NCBI GenBank assembly: GCA_029204225.1
Contig: CM055102.1
Span: 4,048,279 to 4,112,278 of the forward strand
Direction of reading: 5' to 3'
DNA: 64,000 bases
Source: Diphasiastrum complanatum
Lineage: Eukaryota > Streptophyta > Lycopodiopsida > Lycopodiales > Lycopodiaceae
Program-made: the position numbers and the translations under genes
In this document: positions 57,697 through 64,000 of the stretch, in pieces
How the letters are laid out: every line of letters starts with the position of its first letter
Position numbering within the stretch: position 1 is the stretch's first letter
The notes under the pieces: model-generated
Told to the model about the DNA's origin: nothing
Databases searched by the model: none
Seen by the model: only the letters and a program-made list of their open reading frames with translations

Positions 57697-58127
57697 AGTT
57701 ATGGACTTGGCTCATTACATTCGCCGCGTCCATTTACATTTACTTTACTTTATGCATAAGCAGGCCTTGGGCCCTTTTTATTCATTAGTGACACTTAGAC
57801 CATATGGTTGGCCTTTGGTCTTATTATTCATTATTAGGCCATTTGGACATATTACTGGAGAGTGGGGGCCTTCTTGGAGGGCGCACTATTATCCCTCCCA
57901 GTTGGGCCCTAGCCACCGGAAGCTTCCTTTTAGGGCTTCCTCTTGGCTATAAGTAGAGAAACTGTGTCATTTGTTATTCAGCTGATGATATTGCTCTCTC
58001 TCTTTAGTCTCCTTAATCTCTCTCTTTCTTGCTTTCTAGGGCTAAGTCTTGCTTATGTGCTGCTTTTATAGCTTATGTGATGCTTTCTTAGCTTAGCTCT
58101 AGATCAGCTGTGGCTCTATTCGTAACT
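57697..58127 (+). repeat. 3' LTR of the gag-only element
   Basis: Partner of 55977-56419. It begins immediately after the truncated protease codons with no obvious polypurine tract. Confidence 0.85.
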
Positions 58128-58535
58128 TGGTATCAGAGCACTTTCCTGAGCATAATCTTGGAATTTTTTTTTCTTTCGCTGCCTTGCCCTGCTCCATCGC
58201 TGCTCCTACAGCTCTATTGTTACCTTGACAACTCTGCTCCATCGCTACCCCTTATACTCCTTCCTGCCTAGCGCTCCCCCTGCTTTGCTCCCTCTCTTCC
58301 TCGCTGCCCAGCGCTCCTCCTCCTTCCCTTCCATCGCTGTCCCTGCCTTCCAACCTGTCACTTTCATCCAACATTTTCCCAGTTTGCAGCCATCTTCCAC
58401 AATCATTTCCCAGCCGGTCCAGCGCCCATCCTCATCCAAAAATCACCCAATTCCGTCATTGTTTGCTATTCCAAATTGCCAAAATCCTTCAACCTGTTCA
58501 TTGCTGCCCCAGTCCCTTCCCTCCTCAGGTGACAT
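58128..58535 (+). repeat. Second copy of primer site and leader
   Basis: TGGTATCAGAGC at 58128-58139 and about 400 bases of the Ser/Pro/Cys-type leader repeat the start of the interior (56420-56890) with a deletion. It ends where minus-strand Ty3 chromodomain sequence starts (about 58535). It shows a tandem or recombined element. Confidence 0.8.
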
Positions 58536-60190
58536 CGTCGGCGATGGCAAAGCCTGGATACTGTGCATGCAACCCATGCACGGTCTCCCAGGTAGCATCA
58601 CTGAGAGGTCGTCCATGCCATGCAACCAAGTACTCACGGAGCAAACGATTCCACAACTGTCTCTGCCTCCGGTCCAATACTCTTGTTGGTCCATGCATCA
58701 CCTCCCCATGCTCCTGAAACAATACAAGGCCATCAACCAACAAGTTATTATTGTCATGTAAAACCTTCTTTAAGCGTGAACATGAAAAACAGGATGAACC
58801 TTACAACCAACAGACAAATCCAATTCATAAGCAACGCTATTAATCTTTTTAACAATTTTCCAAGGTCCACAATATCTAGATGACAACTTATAACACTTCC
58901 CTGTCTTCAGGGTTTTCGAGTCCTTTGGAATCCTGAGAAACACTATATCTCCTTCCTCGAACTCTCTTGGCGTACGATGGGAATACTTAAGATAAGTGCG
59001 AACCAAGGTAGAAGAGCTCTCCTCTTGAGACTCTGCATGGCCATGACTCACCTCCTGTTCCACTTTCTTACAATGAAGATCTTCCTGCTGAGCCTTCCTT
59101 ATCTCAGACAGTAAGTCATTTTCAATGACTACAAATGACATCTGATACACCACACGAGATAGTGCATCTGCCACACGATCCTCGACACTTTTCTTGTACC
59201 GAATCTCCATTAGGAATTCCTGCATGAGCTCAGACCATCTGGCTTGATGGCCTCTAAGGTCTGGTTGCTTACAAAGGTATCTCAAGGTATCATGATCAGT
59301 GAATACCTCAAATTTCGATCCATATAGATAATGCCTCCATGCCTTTAATGCATGAACTATGGCATACAACTCCTTTTCATGAGTTGGATAATTTTTCTGA
59401 GCAGGGTTGAGCTTCTTGCTCTCGAAGGCCACATGCCTACCCTCTTGCATCAGAACGGTTCCCACAACAATGTCACTCGCATCCGTATCTATAACATAGG
59501 GCTTTTGAGGGTCTACAATCTTTAGAGTGACGCACTCATCAATAGCTTGCTTCAGCTGATCAAAGTTGCTTGTTGCAGTTCAGTCCACTCACCAAATCTA
59601 TTTTTTTGAGTCATATCAGTCAAAGGTGCTGCAATATAGGAGTATCCCTTAACATATTTTCTATAGAATACTGCCAATCCAAGAAAAGAACGGATTGCTG
59701 TCAAATTAGCTAGCACAAGCCACGCAACGATCACAGCAACCTTCTTAGGATCTGGTTCCCTCCATCAGCAGACGCTACTATATGACCAAGATACTCAAAT
59801 CTCCTTTTTAAACAATTGACTTTTTTTACTATTGGCAAACAAAGTTTTCTCCCTCAAAGTAGACAACATAGTTCTAAGGTGAGCCATATGCTTGACCTCA
59901 CCAGCAATGTAAGTCAGAATGTCGTCAACAAAGTTTACGACAAACTTACTCATATACGGTCTGAGCACATCATTCATCATGATGATGAATGTAGCCAGGG
60001 CATTAGTCAACCCAAATGGCATCACAAGATACTCATAATGATCGAACCGAGTTCTAAAGGTAGTCTTGTGTACATCCTCTTCACGAACTCTAACCTGATG
60101 GTATCCACTCTTGAGGTCTATTTTACTGAACACAGTGGCACCTGACAAGGCGTCAAGCAAATCATCTATACGTGGCATAGGATATTTGCA
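58536..60190 (-). pseudogene. Ty3 chromovirus pol with integrase deleted (minus strand)
   Basis: On minus, RT (60187-59795) has MPRIDDLLDAL, FSKIDLKSGYHQVRV, MPFGLTNA and the catalytic FVDDIL. Frame 59734-59552 gives FLGLAVFYRKYVKGYS. Frame 59465-58770 has RNase H (HEKELYAIVHALKAWRHYL, TDHDTLRYL, RVADALSR). It is fused, with most of the integrase missing, to the integrase tail (GDIVFLRIPKD, CGPWKIVKKI, VHPVFHVHA). A separate frame 58743-58540 gives the chromodomain (REYLVAWHGRPLSDATWE). Frameshifts separate the parts. Chromodomain plus pol order identify a chromovirus. It abuts hAT sequence at about 60190. Confidence 0.88.
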
Positions 60191-62159
60191 ATTTTCAAAT
60201 CAAAAAATTGGAAACAGGTTGTCAGGTTGGAAGTTGGAACTTGGTTACCTAGTGGGGGTAGGCCTCAAGAGATCCAAGGTGGAATAGGACCTGAAGATGC
60301 TCAAGACCCTCTGTCTCTTGGTGACAAATCTCACCAAGAATCGTGCTATGTCTACAACCTCCTTGACCCAGGGTAATCTCCCAATGTCTTCAACTAGGAG
60401 TTCAAGACAATGTGCAGCACATGGACTCCAGAAAATCCAAGGGTACTTCTCATTCACCATCTTCCCCATGGCAACACAATTGGACGCGTTGTCCGTGACA
60501 ACTTGCATTGGAATTCCGACAAAGGTCGAATCATAACTCATGAACAATGAACATTCACCATTTAGCATTCCAAATGCAAATGTAAATTGCAAATGCAAAT
60601 GGCAAGTGCACACTGCAAATTGCAACGTTCAAAACAATAATCACGATTCACAAAATGTAAGTTGTAACTTGTAACTTACTAAGTTCTAACTTCAAAGCTG
60701 AGAGCTCAATGTCGAAAGTTTCAAAGTTGAAACTTGAAAGTGGCAAGTGGCAAGTGCATTCTTGGACAACATTCTCTTTTCCGACCTCCTCAATGGCCTG
60801 TGAGATGTACTCAAACAATCTCCTGCCATCCAATGCCATGTCTGGCTGCAACGTGTCAATGGATCTCAAAATCATGGTGCCCATGCAAGAAGACACCGAT
60901 ATATTCACAAGATGGCGCCTCCTTGCATCGGTCCACTGACCATCTGATATTATAGTCCATCCAAACCTAAAACATTCGACAACACTTTTAAGTTTCAACT
61001 AACTAAGTTGCAACTTGCAATTTGCAAATTTGGAGATTGAAAGTTCAAAGTTAGAAACTTGAAAGTACTAATTTCTAAAGTAGTAAGTGGCAAGTGCAAA
61101 GGTATTGAAGATGTAAGGTTACAAGTATACCTCGACCATGACTTCCTAATGGGCTGTAGGTCAGCATCCACAGACTGCCGCTCAGCATGTAGCTCTCTCG
61201 TCCTCAATTGCTCCATGCTCGGGCCCTCCCACTCAACACCGATACAAGATACTGCTCGCATCATATCCCTCCATGCAGGGGTCTGTGCCACATGAAAAGG
61301 GAGGTCACACAAGTAAAAGCACCTCCTAACAGCAATAGCAGCTGCATCCCTGTGCGACTGTTGAAAGGCTGTCACAAACATCCCTGCCTCTCACATGTCC
61401 TCGACCCCGTCCCCTACCAGTGCTACCAATAGCACTACTGCCGGCCCCACCAAATGGCACTACAGGAGTCTCTCCAGAAGAAGAAGGTGGAATGGATGCT
61501 GCAGCGGAGCTAGTGCCGACTGCGATGGGGAATCTCGGCGCTCTGCCGCACCTGTAACAATAACATTGGTGTTACAACACTACTAACTAGTTACGCAGCA
61601 GGCTTTAGGTAATAAATTATAGTCACTGGTCAGTGAGAGAGCTCAGGGAACAGTCACTAATTACTTAATACTCATTAGTAAATTGTAATCAAAGTTTAAA
61701 GTTATAGAATAAACTCCTAAGTTTTAGCTTTAGATCAAATTTCAAATTTTCAATCAATGTCATTGATCAAACAAGATTCAGGAATCACCTGTGCCTGAAG
61801 TAGTGGCAGGAGAGTCGTCCCCGATCCCAACAATCCTCAGTGACTCTGGGGCCTGAGTGCAAACGACGATCTCATATCCTCGAAGACGTAAAAGATGCGC
61901 CCTGATTCGAACGGGGCCACCTCCATAAGTGTTCCCGCAATACTTGCAAGTCCACTTCTTCGTGCCTGATGTGCCATAAGCTGAATTAAGGGTGACGTGA
62001 TCCCATAAGGGATCCCGCTGTCTGGGCATTGCTAATAGCTATCTAGTGTCAACAAAACAATAACTGTATTAAATTCAGACTTCAAATTAAAAACTAATCC
62101 TAAATTCTAATTTCAAAATGGTCAACCTATGCTCTAAGTTCTAACCTCAATCTATCCCT

Positions 62160-62400
62160 ATCCTCTCTGTCTCTAGACTCTCTCTCTCTCAATCTCACAC
62201 ACACACACACACGTCACGACAGTCTCAAGACACACACACACACCACACAGTGCACACACACAAACACACAAACAAAAACACAGTTAAAAGTTTAACACAC
62301 CACCACACACACAAACACACCACCACACTCAAAGTTGATAGTTCACACACACTCCCTCTACTTCACAATGCACACAAACACACAAACACTCCCTCTCTTT

Positions 62401-62448
<48 letters not shown>

Positions 62449-62555
62449 CAAACACACAAACACTCCCTCTCTTTCACACACACATCACACACACACAAAC
62501 ACACAAACACTCCCTCTCTTTCACACACACACTCTCTCTCTCTCTCTCTCTCTCG
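62160..62555. repeat. CA- and CT-rich simple repeats in the hAT leader
   Basis: Several (CA)n tracts, interspersed with AACACACAAACACTCCCTCTCTTTCA-like units repeated at least three times (about 62375, 62450, 62500), end in (TC)n at 62532-62553. The array lies between the hAT terminal region and its BED exon. Confidence 0.92.
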
Positions 62556-62565
62556 GGTTTTTCTA

Positions 62566-62738
62566 ACGTGCCAAAGAGTGAAAGCACTCACCTCTCGGGC
62601 CCCCGCTGTATCGCAAAAAAATTTGCGATTTTTCACTAGTCGTTTTGAACAACGAAACGCCGTTTCGAAACAGGCCCGTTTTGTACGTTCCGTTTCGAAC
62701 CCGTTTCAGCGTTCGAAACGCGTTTCGATGAAACACTG
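62566..62738 (-). repeat. hAT terminal and subterminal repeats
   Basis: From CAGTGTTTCATCG (minus) inward, GTTTCGAA or its complement occurs at least five times within 100 bases, alternately inverted, as in transposase-binding subterminal arrays. The adjacent + bases GTGGAGCC (62739-62746) would be one copy of the 8-bp target duplication. Confidence 0.7.
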
Positions 62739-64000
62739 GTGGAGCCATCTGTATCGAATTCAACCCTCCGACCTAAATCAGTGATTCTGATTCTGCTAAC
62801 TGAGAGCAGATTTTTGATTAGATTTGGAACGTGGAGAACATTGGACAACAACTTGACTTCACCTTTCTGAAATTCGATCCTGACTGTTCCTTCACCCTCG
62901 ATAGAATGAGATGAGTTGTCTCCAAGTTGCACAACTCGAGAGTGGTTGAATGACTTGTAATCCTTGAACCAGTCTTGATGGTGAGTCATATGTTGAGTTG
63001 CTCCAGAGTCTAGATACCAGGAATCGATATCTTGTTGTTCTTCGACCTTGGTCATGAAAGCTGCTTCATCTTCCTCTTGTTGTTGGATCGAGTTACTGGT
63101 TGTAGCACTATGTGCTTGTTGTTGGAACTACTACTTCTTCTCATTGTTGTATTTTAGAGTTCTGCAGTCCTTGACTTTATGACCAGTCCTCTTATAGTAT
63201 CTGCAGAATAGTTTCTGCGCTGGTTGGAATGATGAAGAGTTTGAATTCGCTGAACCAATTTGATCCAGACTGCATGTTGCTCTTCTTGTCAGGATAAGCT
63301 GACTTTGTAGATCTCTTGGATCTGAACTTCTAATTTTTTGAATATAGAGCTTGAGGATCCGATCCTGAGCCTGAGGAGGATGCAGTTCTTCTCATCTCCT
63401 CTTGTAGAAGCATCGAAATTACTCTTGATAGAGTGAGATGCTCCTGGGTCGAAATTGCCATGACCCAATTTTCATAGGCATTAGGTAGACTCGATAATAG
63501 AGTCATAACAGCATCGGAATCTTCTATGACTGAGCCAATTGCAGTCATCTGCTCCATAAGGTTTTTGAAAGTATTGAGATGCTTCGATAGCATCCACCTT
63601 GGAACATACTACATCTAAACTCTGTGAATCTTGACTGGTGTTGCTTGAGGATGCCGAATAGGTAGCAGAAACAAAGCAGTGTACGAAAAACTCTGCAAAA
63701 TCAAGCAACTAAAGTTCTTGAAACAAAGCAAAGACAAGCTCTCAGCACCTCAAATCACTACACAAATAGGTTACCCTGAATTCCTAGAAGAACTGGATAG
63801 AATAGACCTCCCACAACCAACTTCTAACTACACATAGACTCTTTTTCTCCAAAAATCAGCAAACTAGGGTTTCAAACTGACAATTGACAAAAAACAATGG
63901 ATGATCACCGAATCGGAAGGCAAAAGACCCTACCCTATCAGTGACCTACCCCAAGAAGCTTATTGCAATTGACAGATCTGAAAAATACTGAGTATTGAAG
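62739..64000 (-). pseudogene. Copia gag-protease interrupted by the hAT element (minus strand)
   Basis: On minus, gag frame 63593-63330 has AYENWVMAIS and LSRVISMLLQEE. A degraded knuckle region lies near 63200. Frame 63055-62739 has the protease motif WYLDSGATQHMTHH, then VQLGDNSSHSIEG and LLSVSRI. The frame runs into hAT sequence at 62738 within the protease/gag-pre-integrase linker. Gag upstream of 63600 is broken by a frameshift. Leader and LTR would lie beyond the window. Confidence 0.85.

Larger units (their letters stand above)
55977..58127 (+). mobile_element. 2.15-kb gag-only LTR element (TR-GAG-like)
   Basis: Two direct LTRs (about 55977-56419 and 57697-58127) flank a 1.28-kb interior with a tRNA-Met primer site, a CT-rich leader and a gag remnant. 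The interior stops at the first residues of a protease, where the 3' LTR begins. It has no integrase or RT, so it matches the TR-GAG class of non-autonomous elements and would need help from a Ty3 relative. A second leader follows the 3' LTR, so the structure is LTR-gag-LTR-leader. No target duplication was found. Confidence 0.8.
60191..62738 (-). mobile_element. hAT DNA transposon, 3' part lost (minus strand)
   Basis: The 5' end is CAGTG (minus) at 62738, followed by subterminal CGTTTCGAA-type repeats. Exon 62029-61789 encodes a BED finger (DPLWDHVT, KKWTCKYCGNTYGGG, RIRAHLL). Next come a Gly/Arg-rich segment and AVRRCFYLCDLPFHVAQTPAWRDMMRA (61320-61260). Exon from 60967 gives a DUF659-type region (GWTIISDGQWTDARRR, GKENVVQ), and 60520-60250 gives VTDNASNCVAMGK...WSPCAAHCLELL. 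It ends at a GT donor at 60249. The catalytic C-terminal dimerisation part and the other terminal repeat are missing, where Ty3 sequence begins. The transposase would cut and paste the element; it is inactive here. Confidence 0.87.

Noticed and set aside
62250-62784. His-Thr-rich ORFs
   Set aside because: Read through CA/CT simple repeats in the hAT leader; no protein signal.

Overview
This window looks like land-plant nuclear DNA from a large, repeat-rich genome. Three nuclear genes or gene remnants have plant-type introns and plant-type protein families: a bHLH transcription factor, a glycerol kinase and a protein O-fucosyltransferase fragment. The rest is mostly LTR retrotransposons whose primer sites match plant initiator tRNA-Met. 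Codon and intron style do not fix the lineage; a fern, lycophyte or gymnosperm would fit the density of decayed elements, but that is inference. No bacterial, organellar, rRNA or CRISPR sequence was seen.

Layout. 1-6344: gag-like remnants, a Ty3-type LTR candidate, and a minus-strand Copia gag-protease remnant whose single LTR (5465-6047) has a primer site on one side and a polypurine tract on the other. 6560-11760: the best gene of the window, a seven-exon bHLH factor with a (CT)38 intronic microsatellite. 11760-17300: gene-poor, with a 136-bp GC-rich foldback and a minus Copia scrap. 17301-22109: a Copia-derived element with two LTRs and a 5-bp target duplication, nested inside the LTR of another Copia element that continues at 22110-25567 and probably resumes at 33353-34541. 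25573-33352: further Copia and Ty3 pieces on both strands. 34430-38900: short tandem repeats, an unrecognised 230-aa ORF and three ~200-bp tandem units. 38944-40556 (minus): a glycerol kinase pseudogene with intact splice sites, one frameshift and a deletion of about 105-110 codons. 41116-52300: tandem duplications and scraps of Copia and Ty3 gag, RT and RNase H. 52713-52798: an 86-bp tRNA-derived insertion with a 14-bp target duplication. 53145-53697: the first three exons of a protein O-fucosyltransferase. 55440-64000: Copia integrase scrap, a 2.15-kb gag-only LTR element (TR-GAG-like), a minus Ty3 chromovirus pol, and a hAT transposon that sits in a Copia protease gene and is itself cut by the Ty3 element.

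Nothing forms an operon or pathway cluster. The host genes are isolated islands and almost all other coding signal is decayed transposon. The points most worth a second look are the glycerol kinase pseudogene, the nested insertions with readable target duplications, the gag-only element, the tiny tRNA-derived insertion, and the unexplained ORFs at 35058, 47507 and 48485.
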